From the NCBI RefSeq assembly GCF_001411555.2, contig NC_049907.1, positions 37,997,482 through 38,061,481 on the forward strand: a stretch of 64,000 nucleotides of DNA, read 5' to 3'. Source of the DNA: Juglans regia. Taxonomy: Eukaryota > Streptophyta > Magnoliopsida > Fagales > Juglandaceae. The notes below the pieces were generated by a model. The model was not told where the DNA came from and ran no database searches. It saw nothing but the letters and a program-made list of their open reading frames with translations. The position numbers and the translations under genes are program-made. Position 1 is the stretch's first letter, and the number at the start of each line of letters is the position of its first letter. Below, piece after piece: positions 1-10,133 of this stretch.

Positions 1-652
1 ATTCTTAAAGCTAAAGACCTAAAAAAACTCAAAGTAAATGAACTCATCGGGTTACTTACCACCTATGAGTACACATTGAAAATAGGAGAAGAAGAAGGAA
101 AACCAAAGAAGAGCTTGGAACTTAAAGTTGTTCCTCATTAAAGCGAAAGTGATGAAGATGAAAAAAATGATGACAAAGTGAAAGCGAAAGTAATGAAAGA
201 TATATGGAATGATGATTCAAGGAGTTCAAACAACCAAACAAGCAATGGAGAATCTACAAATCTTTGTCTTATGGTTAAAGACGACATTGAGGTAACAAAT
301 CTTGATAATATTGAAAATCCTTCATATGAGGAACTACAAGAAGTCTTAGAAGAGGAATATAAGGTACTTGAGAAATTAGGTATCAAATATACTACTTTGA
401 AAAAGAAAAATTCTTCTTTAACAAATGAAATTGATATTTTTAAAAAAGAAAACATCATTTCGAAAGATGAAAGTCATGAGTTGAAAAAGATAATAACTGA
501 TCTAGAAAAGATTGTTGAAAAATTCACAAATGGGAAAAGAAATTTTGAAAAACTTTTTGGTAGTCAAATATGTGTTTTTGACAAGGTAGGTTTGGGATAC
601 ATGCCAAAACAAAAATATCAACATTATAAAAACTTATTTGATAATCTTTCTC
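1..652 (+). pseudogene. Ty1/copia gag fragment
   Basis: The frame resembles the C-terminal half of plant copia gag: a basic stretch containing KPKKSLELK, then the LCLMVKDD motif that commonly follows, then a Lys/Glu-rich coiled coil and a C-terminal [14 protein letters not shown] motif typical of these polyproteins. It starts before the window and has an in-frame TAA at about 139, so it is broken. Near 650 the gag similarity stops abruptly and an ABCF1-like sequence begins with no spacer, so the 3' part of the element has been lost or replaced. Family recognition comes from motif memory. Which copia lineage it belongs to cannot be told. Confidence 0.7.
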
Positions 653-653
653 A

Positions 654-1048
654 CTACAATAGGGTGCCGAGAGCTTCCAATGCCTGACCCCATGGACATT
701 TTTCATCTCATAAGGGAGATTGAAGTTTCTGATATGTCCGCACTAGTGGCTATCATAAGCTGTGATGAGAAGAGGTTGAGGTTAGAGAAAGAAGCTGAAG
801 TTGTGGCTGCACGGGATGATGGAGATAATCCTGAAATAGTAATTGCACATTTGGTACCAAAGGTTGTTATGGCCTTGCTTCAATACATCTACAGAGATAC
901 TCTTGTAGAAGATGATTTCTTGGCATTGACATTAGCTTACATGCCATCTTCATATGTTACATTTGCTGCTGTCTACCTTTGTAACAGTCTAGCAACAGAG
1001 CCATGTTGCAAAAATGCCCTCAAGGAGCTACTTGTGAAAAAGTGAGGT
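654..1048 (+). pseudogene. Chimeric fragment: ABCF1-like then BTB-like
   Basis: The first part (about 654-820) reads [17 protein letters not shown] and then [19 protein letters not shown], matching the region after the first ATP-binding site of plant ABCF1 (GCN20-type ABC protein). At about 822 it passes directly into a second sequence, [18 protein letters not shown], which resembles the BTB/POZ core of plant MATH-BTB (BPM) proteins. ABCF1 proteins contain no BTB domain, so this is a junction of two gene pieces. It is intronless, starts directly at the end of the copia gag fragment and ends at a TGA near 1045. The ABCF1 call is good; the BTB call is moderate. It is unlikely to make a functional protein. 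Confidence 0.6.
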
Positions 1049-1177
1049 TCTTGTTTACTGATGCATCTACGGTACTTGTTCAATTTTTTATACTCAACAT
1101 TGTTTCCACCATTTCTCCAAATGATATTGTTGGGATTTTTGAGGAATGTACAAACCTTGTTACTAGTTGTAGTTGCT

Positions 1178-1604
1178 TGTTATGAACTTGCTGTGTAACT
1201 CTAGCAAAAATGGAACAATAAAATGGAAATGGATGAAAAGGAAATAGATGATAGAATCATATATTCATCACTGTGCTTGAAGATGATAATGGGTATTCTA
1301 GGTATCGTGCCTCCTGATGAAAACCACAAGGTTCAATAGAAAACTTCAGAATAATCCTACAAACTACCACCTCCTGTCTATATACTGGGAGACACCCCCT
1401 CCCATAGTCGTCAATCACCAAAATAAGGCTATGACCAATTTTCTACAAATAACACTAACTAAGGCCATGTGCCAACAATTTAGCAATACAAATGAAACAA
1501 AAGGGGAACAACATAGCTAGAGGCCCATCAAGCGCGGCCCAACTTAATTGGGTACAATACATTATCCGCTCCTTTAAAGAACATTGTCCTCAAGGTTGAG
1601 AGCA
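1178..1604 (-). mobile_element. Ty3/gypsy 3' end and LTR remnant
   Basis: On the minus strand, 1600-1582 encodes LNLEDN, the same ending as the pol of the intact element at 40592 (FNLEDK). A purine tract (AAAGGAGCGGA) follows, then an LTR-like segment starting TGTATTGTACCCAATTAAG and ending near 1178 with CATAACA. The length, about 384 bp, is close to the 398-bp LTR of the intact element, and the start resembles its TGATACGGGTGCCAATTAAG. No second LTR was found, so it is a truncated relative of the same general type. Confidence 0.5.
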
Positions 1605-1804
1605 AAAGGCGCGAGTATAGCCACAGAGGCAAGAGCAGCATAGCCAACAAAACATTCTTTGCCAATCTCCGTCTATATCTTCATCATTCAAATTACAAGT
1701 TGACTCAAAAGGCAGTAGCACAGGGCCATCCATCCAATAATCTAGTTCTTTTTCCTCTATCTAAAAGCCAATGAATTGATACTAGAAGGAGCTGAGTTTA
1801 GATT

Positions 1805-1950
1805 CTTACCCACGAAATTTTCAGCAAGGAAGTAAGTATTTGTTTTGGAGTCATCACCACCAATAACAACAATCCCATCCCAATCAAGCTTCAATGCTAT
1901 TTCTTCAACTTGCTCAAGCATTTCAATGCTATTTCTTCAACTTGCTCAAG
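1805..1950 (-). pseudogene. PFP-beta (PPi-dependent phosphofructokinase) fragment
   Basis: The minus strand reads QVEEIALKLDWDGIVVIGGD and then DSKTNTYFLAENF, matching the nucleotide/substrate-binding core (GGDDSNTNA..LAENF) of the beta subunit of plant pyrophosphate:fructose-6-phosphate 1-phosphotransferase. A 34-bp tandem duplication (two copies of CTTGCTCAAGCATTTCA plus flank, 1888-1955) lies at the junction with the D2HGDH piece upstream. Only about 45 codons survive. Downstream on the minus strand (1605-1804) is reading sequence I cannot identify, leading into the gypsy remnant. This is a broken fragment with no expected function. Confidence 0.55.
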
Positions 1951-3015
1951 CATTTCATCAAATAATTGAGGTGCTCTATCTTCCAAATGATTCAGAACCA
2001 GATCCAATGACTGATTATCCAAAAATTCAAATACAGATAAAACCTCCCCAAGTCTCCTCTTTGCTTCCAGTATAAGTTTCTGGCAACTGAAATAGTCTTT
2101 AGATGTAAGAAAAGCGAGATTCGTTGAAGATAGTTTTGGAGGAGTAAGAATGTAAATCTTTGTTAAAATTCCCAATGATCCTTCACTTCCTATAAATAAA
2201 TGCTTTAAATCAGGTCAAGCACACCACGGTTTGCTAAAACAACTTCAATACCAAGTACATTTCCATGAAGAGCTTCGTAACGGACAAGATGCAAACCACC
2301 AACATTAATTGAAACATTTCCACCAATCTGGAAGCTTCCTTTTGCACCTAAGTCCAGTGGCATAATAGATCCCTAGTTGTCTAGAAAAGAAATTGGATTT
2401 TCCAAAATGCACCCTGCTTCACATACCAATATACCACTAACCTCGTCAAAGAATACAACGTTATTCATTGAACCCATTTTAATAATCACTTCATCAAAAA
2501 CAAAAACACATCCGCCTACAAGAACAATATTTCCACCTTGGGGAACATCAACCAAGTTTCTAGAATTATAGTATTTAAGAACCTAAGAGACCTCTTCAGT
2601 GCTCCTCGGTTGTAGTAGAAGCTTACTGGAGCCGTTGTACTTCTATATCCAGTTCGTGTTTGCAGAAAGAAGCTAATCCTCATCTTGAATGACATTTTTC
2701 TCGCCTAATACGCCTTTAAAATAACTTATATCATCAGAATTCACAATAAAGAAATGATGGGTTCCTTGGTATTGTTGCTGCCTCTTTGCTACCACTTTGT
2801 TTTGAGCGATAACATATTTCTTCCATTTCCTCTTCATCGACTTTGAAGGAATTGTCTCTTCCAAAATCTCGACATAAGCTAAAATGTGCACTAGTTTTAG
2901 GAGTGCCACCTCTGCCATGAAAGCCACCACCTCTATGATAGACAATCCCGTAGGCAATCCGAAAGTCCCCTGCACTGTAATTCCCACCATAGCTTTTGTA
3001 AAGGGATTCACTATG
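1950..3015 (-). pseudogene. D-2-hydroxyglutarate dehydrogenase pseudogene
   Basis: The intact enzyme is a mitochondrial FAD-linked dehydrogenase oxidising D-2-hydroxyglutarate in lysine and branched-chain breakdown. Minus-strand segments in order: N-terminal FHGRGGTPKTSAHFSL, SDDISYFKGVLGEKNVIQDE, RSTEEVS, VPQGGNIVLVGG (FAD-binding), [33 protein letters not shown] and, in a shifted frame, HLFIGSEGSLGILTK, then FEFLDNQSLDLVLNHLE. Stops occur at about 2672 and 2373, with frameshifts near 2760 and 2200 and an internal deletion. The segments are contiguous with no intron although the plant gene has many exons, so this is a retrocopy piece. It is fused upstream to an unrelated signal-anchor sequence and downstream to PFP-beta. 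Confidence 0.75.
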
Positions 3016-3390
3016 CTCATCGACTTCCTCCTTATCAGTCTCCTCAACAACCAGCAATTTGACTTCCTTTACTAGAATCGGTTTCAAATCCACAGGCTCT
3101 TCTTTTTCATTGAAATTCTCTTCCTGAGATTCTTGGATTTCTTGTTGCTTGGACTGTGAGAATGGAAAATCAGCAGCAGACTTCCTGTCTTCATTGTACA
3201 TGATGACCCCCAAAAAAATAACACCGAAAAGACCAAAACAAATATTGAGAGACTGTTGTTTTTACATCTTTTCATTATTCTATTTTCCGAGTAGAACAGA
3301 GGTTCTTTCTGGTGAGATGGCTCTTTCACCCGATTTTCTTCCATGGTTGCAAAACTGAACTCCGCAACAAGTAAACACCCAAACACTCTT
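3016..3390 (-). pseudogene. Signal-anchor protein N-terminal fragment, unidentified
   Basis: The minus strand has a basic stretch RCKNN followed by a hydrophobic run (SLSIFVLVFSVLFFWG) and then an acidic, Lys/Glu-rich stem (QSKQQEIQESQEENFNEKEE). This is the layout of a type II Golgi membrane protein N-terminus such as a glycosyl- or methyltransferase. A frame change lies just after the hydrophobic run. The stem passes without a break into D2HGDH-like sequence, making a chimera. I do not recognise the family. Confidence 0.35.
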
Positions 3391-3765
3391 CTACACCCAA
3401 ACACCAAAACGACACATCCCTTAACTGACCTTTCCACAAATAGCTAAGGCACAATTTCCGTCCATTTCGAGAGATTGAAGTCAGAGAGCATTGGATTTGT
3501 TTTTCGCTTGGGGTGCATGGTACAACCGAGCTCCTTTGCACAGTACGTAGCCTTGTAGACCTGATATATGTGCTCTGCAGCTGCAACCCTTGGTTTGACA
3601 TCCTCAAGCTTTGCAATGGCCAAGGTCTTTGAGGCACCACCCACAGTCAGGTTGTGGTTGGGAATCCAGTCTAGAGGCTTCCACTGTAACAGAGTTTGGG
3701 CCTGGAAAGGAAAGAGCTTGAGTAATATGTGTTTATTTATCGATGGAGAAGAGGAGCCGAGATAA
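3391..3765 (-). other. Unidentified coding-like fragment
   Basis: A minus-strand frame (about 3700-3444) reads TLLQWKPLDWIPNHNLTVGG and continues to a TAG after SKWTEIVP. It has ordinary protein composition (Lys, Glu and Cys, no low complexity) and sits just upstream of the signal-anchor fragment on the same strand, so it is probably another captured piece. I do not recognise it. Confidence 0.25.
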
Positions 3766-3938
3766 TGAAAATAAACACCCCTGGGTCAAAGGTTCCATAC
3801 TGGTGCGATTCAGTTAAGGATGTGGGGGATGGAGTAAGGTCAAAGACAAATAGTGATTATGACGAAGCCCAAAGAGTAAGATCTGTTGCCATCAAGAACC
3901 CTTTTGAGGTTTCTCTACTATGATCAGAGCAGGCGACC

Positions 3939-4435
3939 TTAGAGATTGAAGATAAATCCAACAATTCTTTTGAAGACTCTTAAGATTTTACCCTCACAAA
4001 TTGGGATCTCTTTTATCCCCACTGCCTTTTCTTTCCCTTCCGTTGAATCTGCTAACTTTGTTGTTGAATTCGTAGCTACTTCCGTCTCTTCATTTAATTT
4101 TTTTGAATCGAATTCTTCACTCCTCATGTCAAGAAAGAGATACCCATCTTCAATTATCTTCATCTCCATTAACATAACATCATCTTCCAAAAGAACTTCT
4201 ATGTGCCTCAAATGTTTTGCTCCAACGTATATATATTTATTCCATACGCGTATTCAATGTTCAACTTCACATAGTAAATGGTGTTAGAGGGTTCCACCAA
4301 GATCTTTAAATTTTTACCATCCTCAAACTTCACTGTGAAAACCCTTTCTCCAAACTCTCTAAAAGTTTCATTATAGAGTGCATGCTGATAATTCTGAAAA
4401 CAAATTTGTAGTTCTACATTACTCAATTCAGCCAT
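3939..4435 (-). pseudogene. Ubiquitin-like domain fragment
   Basis: From an ATG at 4435 the minus strand encodes MAELSNVE, then VFTVKFEDGKNLKILVEPSN and TIYYVKLNIEYAYGI. After a frame change near 4208 it continues HIEVLLEDDVMLMEMKIIED. The spacing resembles a beta-grasp ubiquitin fold (ubiquitin: [21 protein letters not shown] ... LEDGRTLADYNI), but sequence similarity is weak, so this is tentative. The ATG lies 15 bases downstream of a retroelement-type primer binding site where gag would normally begin; no gag similarity is seen. It is broken by a frameshift. Confidence 0.35.
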
Positions 4436-4449
4436 GAGAATCAGTGGCT

Positions 4450-4470
4450 CTAGATACCACTTGTTAGAAC
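4450..4470 (-). other. Primer binding site and LTR end (initiator-Met tRNA type)
   Basis: On the minus strand an LTR-like terminus GGTTCTAACA is followed by AGTGGTATCTAGAGCC, close to the canonical plant primer site TGGTATCAGAGCC complementary to initiator methionine tRNA. This implies a retroelement transcribed on the minus strand, with LTR sequence at higher coordinates (now split by the 4511-6066 insert). No matching second LTR was found in the window. Confidence 0.55.
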
Positions 4471-4510
4471 CTTATTCTAAAATCGCTGTGATGTAATGAG
4501 GAAGAATTGA

Positions 4511-6066
4511 GAGCATTGGCAATAGCCTAGCCAAATGCCAATGCAAGTCCAAATTTTAGCTAGATGTGAGAAAAAGCCTCCACATTGGACTAGCCAATGG
4601 TCCAAAACTTAAGATTTGAGCTACAGTAAATCTGGAGTCCTCTCCAAACATGGCGAGTTACTATTCACAATGGAAAATAATATTTTATTATTTCATCTAC
4701 CTTCATCTCTCTTTCCCTCGTTCTTTTCTATTTCTTCATCCCGAATAGCCCCATTTCCCTCGTTTTTCCTTTCTTCTCCCGAAAGCTCCCAGCATGTTGA
4801 TCCTTCGGCTTCGTCTTCTTCAACTCGCCGAATCGCACCCTCACCGAATCGCACCATTTCTTTCTTTTTCTCTTCCTTTTCTCTCACGCCAAATCGCACC
4901 CTTTTGTTTCTCCCTCCCATTTTCGATTCTCTCTGCACCATCGCCGAATCACACCCTCTCTCTGCCAATGCAAGTCCAAATTTTTTTCCTTTCCGCTCTC
5001 AGAACCCATTTGCAGACCAACCCACGCCTTTTCCGTTCCCTCCCTCCAAATTTTTGTTCCTTTCCATTTGCAGAAAACCCATCGAAGACATCAACAACAC
5101 AGAGTATTTAGACTTCTCTCCAACCATGATTTTTGCCCTAGACTGTCGAGATCAACAATACCATATTCCCTCGAAGAACTCAGGTATTTCACAAGGGTAT
5201 TTCATGGCCGCAGTATCTGTATTCTTGGCAGGTTATTGCTTTCAATTTCTTGAATCTATGTTTTGTGACTAGTATTATGTGATTCGAATTTCTGTGATTG
5301 GTATTTTGTGATTCAAATTTCTGTGATTGTGATTAGTCTTAGGCAGTAGTCTTAAGAGTGTGTGATTGGTATTCTGTGATTGTGATTGTGGAACTCAAAC
5401 GAGGAACAGAGGATCAACCTCATGCCATGTTGATACCATTAGAGTACTTCCTTATGGGATACGGCTTGTATAGACCTATAAAAACACGAAATTCTCTGCA
5501 AGTATGAAATTAGAAAGATCAAAAGGAGTTGGGGAAAAAAAATTTTGTAATCTATTATATCATAGGGATTTGCATTTTCTCTTTTATTCGTTGGGGTTGA
5601 TAAGTGAGAGGGTAACCATGTTGTTGTATTGATAAAGGTGAAGAAAAGGAAAGATGTACTGTGGAGGGGTGGGGATAGAAAGAAAGCATATATTTTCATT
5701 CTTTAATTTGTAGCCATCATTGTTAGTTGAGACTAACGAATGATAATTTTCATCAATGAGACTAATGAATGATAATAATAACAATAATAAGTTTTGGATA
5801 TGGCTTATTAAATTAAATTATAATTTTAAGTATTGGGAAACAATAATTTTAAGTAAAAATTAAATTATTAATTAATATATAGAGTGTATTTGTAAAATAT
5901 TAAAATATTTTTTCTTTTGTAAAATATTATTAAAATATATAATATTATATTATTATTTTGATTTTAAGATAGCTAGTCCAATGTGGACTTATTTAGTCAA
6001 AAGTTGATATTATAGCTAAAAGTTAAGATTTTAGCTAAATTTTGGATTTGGCAATGGCCAATGCTC
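4511..6066. mobile_element. Non-autonomous PIF/Harbinger-like element
   Basis: A 1,556-bp element with inverted ends: left GAGCATTGGCAATAGCC, right (reverse complement) GAGCATTGGCCATTGCC. Subterminal inverted copies of CCACATTGGACTAGC are found at both ends. Flanking trinucleotides are TGA and TAA, an imperfect version of the TWA duplication made by PIF/Harbinger transposases. The interior has a CT-rich stretch holding a 218-codon open frame (4616-5272, Ser/Pro/Phe-rich, probably not a gene), then AT-rich DNA. The ends resemble those of the autonomous element at 55340-61298, including the subterminal CCACATTGGATTAGC, so they may belong to one superfamily group. It splits an older LTR. Confidence 0.65.
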
Positions 6067-6329
6067 TAAGTATATATCTTTGGGTTGCTGTAATGAGAAT
6101 AAGAATATGCTGGAAGGTGTTTGAGAAAAGGCTTAAGTGAGCCACATATATATTGATAGTAGGAATTCTTCAAGGGATTCTAAAACCTCATTCCAGAAGA
6201 AACCTTGACAATTTTTCAGATTTTCCAATACCTTCCTCACAATCTCCTCCTCGCACCTTAAGGGTATCAGAGATTTTAGCGGACACTATTGAAGGAAGGC
6301 CATAACAACCTTTGGTTTCAAATGTGCAA

Positions 6330-7140
6330 TAACCTTGGCTAATCCTAAAAATGTTCTTAAGTCGCCTTTGCTGAGAAAACACAGGCTGTAAACCTTCTTC
6401 AGTTTCCATCAATGTACCTAATGAAGACTCCACATCAGCATCATCACCTATCCCCTGGAACTGATATAAAGCATGATTCCCAAATTCATTCAAAAGCACC
6501 AAACAAGTGTCTTGACTTCAACACACCCATGGAAACAATAAACGAAATTGTATCAAAGTACGTAATCTTCATTTCTGTAACATGGTCATTGTCATGGTCC
6601 AAAGTAACCTTAAAAATATCTCCATACTTTGTTTGTAACAGACAAAAAAAAACATCGCTTTTTGCTTTTGCATTGCTGCAGAAACTATAAGAACCCCTTG
6701 CTCAATAGGCATATTTGCACGTCTTGGAATCATAGCCCTAACATCCGTGTATCCCTGATTCTTATATATCACAAAATTTTCAGCACAAACTAACACACCA
6801 GGGCCATCACAAACTCCAGGAAGAGTAACAAGCAAATTTGCACCATTATCAACTGACTTTGACCACTTCCTAGACACATGGTTAAGCCCTAAGTCAAACT
6901 CATTAAAATTTAAATGCATCTGGGCCTCGCTTGCTGCTTGCCTGGTAGAATCCTGGTTCGCCTTAGAGTAATCGAACTCTATGGAGACAAATATTGGGTT
7001 ATTGAAACTGTAGTCAACCCCACGAATGGAGTACACAATTGTATGCGATCTATGTGCCTCTAGTGGCGAAAAAATGGCCAGCCTCGCTGCTTTATCCTTA
7101 TTCAGCACATAAACAAGGTTCTGTTTCTCACAAACCCTGA
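6330..7140 (-). pseudogene. SF3B3 (SAP130) splicing factor pseudogene fragment
   Basis: SF3B3 is the large WD/beta-propeller subunit of the U2 snRNP SF3b complex. Minus-strand matches in order: CEKQNLVYVLNKDKAARLAI, SPLEAHRSHTIVYSI, GLNHVSRKWSKSVDNGANLL, GVLVCAENFVIYKNQGYTDV, RAMIPRRANMPIEQGVLIVS, a frameshifted FRLLF segment, then FGNHALYQFQGIGDDADVE and GTLMETEEGLQPVF. This covers about 270 residues of the N-terminal third. The copy is intronless, with frameshifts near 6600 and 6500, and ends abruptly at both sides in unrelated coding-like sequence (GYCTFETKGCYGLPS downstream). The family is certain; it is a dead fragment. Confidence 0.8.
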
Positions 7141-7521
7141 TCATCCCTTCCACATCAGCGATTGTGGAGAATGCCCCGCAATTCCCACAACCCCTTGGTC
7201 CTAGACACCAACGACTACATCATCTTTATTGCCTTCTTCATAAACCTTCATTTTCCCCAAATCTTTAGTAACCAAACAAGCTATTCCGTCAGTGCTGGGG
7301 ACATCAACGACCTCTTATTCCAATGAAGAAGAGGAAGACAACACGACAACACGAGAAGATCCACCACCACCATTATAGCCCTGAGTTCCATCCATAACGG
7401 TATCTTCCGCAACCTCAGAAGATTCTATGGTAAAGCTTCTTCTTCCTCTATCAAAGGGCTCCAAAATACACTTCAATGTAATTTTATCAAACAGCTTAGG
7501 CACCATTTCTTCCCTCCACAC
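7141..7521 (-). other. Unidentified coding-like fragment upstream of SF3B3 piece
   Basis: A 68-codon minus-strand frame starts at 7521 (MWREEMVPKLFDKITLK) and ends in a Ser-rich run. After one stop the same frame continues VVDVPSTDGIACLVTKDLGK and KVYEEGNKDDVVVG. It does not match SF3B3 and looks like part of a different gene fused upstream of it. I do not recognise it. Confidence 0.25.
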
Positions 7522-7559
7522 TCATCTGTAGCCCCAATCTTCTCTTCCTTTAATAAAAA

Positions 7560-8630
7560 ATTTTGATATTATGCTTAAATTACCCAGATTAAAAAAAAAA
7601 ATTAAACACTTTTTAAAATATTTTTATAAAATAAATAAATTAAAGAACAAAATAAATAAAAATTCAAAATAGATAATATTGTTGTTACAACACAATGCAA
7701 AACATAAATATAATAGATACATCACAACTATTTAAACTAATATATAACAATGCAAAATAAATAACATTGTTGAATATTTTCTCTACAATTACTGATCAAA
7801 TAGCTTGTATTAACAAATTTGCAATAAAAACAATATTTTTTAGGGGAAAAAAAACAAAAAAAGGGGTTATGGAAAACCGGGTTAAAAATTGGATTTGGAG
7901 ACAAACTTTTTTACCTGTCTGGGTGTTTTCTCTAAGATTCACCCAAATTTTCAGGTTCCAGACCAAACTGGAAAAAAATCCGACCCGGTTCTATACCCCT
8001 AGTCAGGACGTCAAAAGTAAAAGGACCAATAAGTCTTTTTTAATCTCAATCCAAATACGAAAATGACAGTAAAAAAAAAAAGAGTCATTCTACTGTTAAT
8101 GAAAATGTGTCAACAACTTGTATGGAAAGGATCAAAAATCAAAAGTCAAGGTTTGTCTCCAAAAATCTGTGATCTGATTGACATAAACTCTCATCCTCTA
8201 AAATAGAGATCTTAAGTTTAAAACCCCATCCCCAAATATATAAAAAAACAGAGTCAAGGTATGTCATTTATTTTTATTATTATTATTATTGAAAAAGGCA
8301 AAAAAACAGATGACTAAGCATAGAATGTTGCCGGGTCATGATGTGTTTTTCAAAAGCACGATTAAGGAAGAGAAAATTAGATTACGATTGGAAAATAACT
8401 AGTGTCAGATATTTTTAGATTACGTTATTGTTATTGTTACTGTTATTATTATTATTATTATTGTTATTTTATTATTATTATTTGTAAACTATTTCATTTT
8501 TATTTATAGATATTTATAAACATTTTAAGTGAGCTCTTAAAATTTAGCTAAAGATAGAAAATGAGCCAAATATGAGATTTCATTCAACATGAGCTCAAGT
8601 AAGATTTAAAAACAAATATTGGCTCCATCG
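7560..8630. other. AT-rich intergenic DNA
   Basis: No convincing gene. It holds homopolymer A/T runs, (TTA)n-like tracts near 8275-8300 and 8430-8480, and a pyrimidine/purine-mixed segment at 7850-8010 with the CCGGGTT / GACCCGG words also seen in other dispersed fragments of the window (31200-31340). Confidence 0.4.
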
Positions 8631-8639
8631 AGGCTTAGG

Positions 8640-9090
8640 TTGCATTTGAATATTAAAATGAGTTAAGTTGAATTGTAAATGATAATATTTTGTAGGTCTC
8701 AATGAAATAAATTTAACTTGTTAAGGTTGAGATAGTTTAACTTTTTAGATTGAAATGCATGAAGTAGGTTGTGATGAATTTAATTTTTTTTTGAGAAATT
8801 GAAAAAGTAGTAGGTCTCATCAATGATTGATTTAAGATTAGTTGTGTTTAATTCAACAACTAAACATAGTCTTAATATTGTTTGTTATTTTGGTGTTTAG
8901 ACTAAGATGTGATTTGAATAGTGAGATGAGATGGTTTTAGATGAAATTTGAAGTTGAATAAAATATTATTATTATTTTAGGATTTAAGAAAAAATGAATT
9001 GTTTATTATATTTTGTGTAAAAATTTGAAAAAATTATAATGATGAGATGAGATGAGATAAAACTCTTCTTGTATCCAAATGGGGTTAATA
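8640..9090. repeat. Two MITE-like dispersed repeats
   Basis: 8901-9085 carries the word family found at least six times in the window: GTGAGATGAGATGG at one end, an AT-rich middle with TTGAATTGTTTATTATATTT, then GATGAGATGAGATG and TATCCAAATGGGG. 8640-8880 is a more diverged relative (TGCATTTGAATATTAAAATG start). Target duplications could not be fixed. Confidence 0.5.
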
Positions 9091-10000
9091 GTTTTACTCT
9101 TAAAGAGATTAGATTTTGATCATCTGAAGCAAATTCTGTTTCCACAAACATAGTTCCGCTGAATCTACGACAAGTTATCCCAAATTAATGAGTAAAGCTA
9201 CTCTCATCGCTCCTGGTACCGCTATATTTTTTTTAATTTTTTTAATATTTTTTTTACTTAGTGATTAAGTAAGTATTTTTTAATGATATTATAATTTTTT
9301 TTATTTTTTTTAAAAATATTTTATAGTGTTAAAAAAATACATGTATAAAAAAGTAAAATTAAAAAACACAGCATTTTACACTATCAATGGCTCCCAATGG
9401 GATTGGGAGCGGTGGCTGTAGAGCCACCCCAAATTAATACCAATTTCTCACCTATCATCTCAAAGACTTAAGCTGCATTTGAATGATGAGGCGATCTTAA
9501 ATTATTTAATTGATTTGTAAATTATATTGAGATGTGTTTGAATATAAATAAGTTGAGATAAATGTTTGAATGCACGAAGTAACTTGTTGTTTGAAATTAG
9601 TCAACGAAATTCCAATACCGAGAAGCTTCGTGATGCTTGAAACCGAAGGCCGGCCAAGGAAAACAACTGTTTTCTTTCATTTTTTTTTAGGGAATTCTTT
9701 CTGATCCGGAACTAATCGGAAGCCTTTTTACTTTCTCTTATGAGCAGTTCCCCATAAAATGGTCTCTGTTTTTTTTTTTCCTTTCCCACGCTAACACTTG
9801 CAGTACTGTATTTGTTTTTTCACTTCCGAACATATATGATATACCACGTCAAGAAGTTCATTGTGAGTAAAACTTCTGGGATATTTACACGTGGATATTG
9901 TTGGAAACAATAACAGGTAATGCCTTTACATATAATATATATAAAACCGGAATACTGATCCATCGGTAATTCAACATCTCTGGCTCACATAATTACCTAA
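9091..10000. other. Intergenic DNA
   Basis: No gene seen. It contains T-rich tracts (9220-9310), another weak copy of the GCATTTGAAT repeat (9472-9600), and near 9950 a TATATAAAAC stretch that could be a promoter but has no credible downstream frame on the plus strand. Confidence 0.3.
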
Positions 10001-10040
10001 AACACACTATGACTACAACAAATTTCAACTATCATAACTG

Positions 10041-10060
10041 CTCTCTCTCTCTCTCTCTCT
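10041..10060 (+). repeat. (CT)10 microsatellite
   Basis: Ten CT dinucleotides in a row, about 75 bases beyond the 3' end of the minus-strand membrane protein gene, so it may lie in that gene's 3' UTR. Confidence 0.9.
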
Positions 10061-10133
10061 CAAATAATCATACAAGCATTTCATTTGATATTCGTACAAC
10101 AAGAAGACATAATACATGTATATACACACACAC

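Noticed and set aside
4616..5272. 218-codon plus-strand frame as a gene
   Set aside because: Ser/Pro/Phe-rich translation of a CT-rich tract in a terminal-inverted-repeat element; no domain and no conserved motif recognised.
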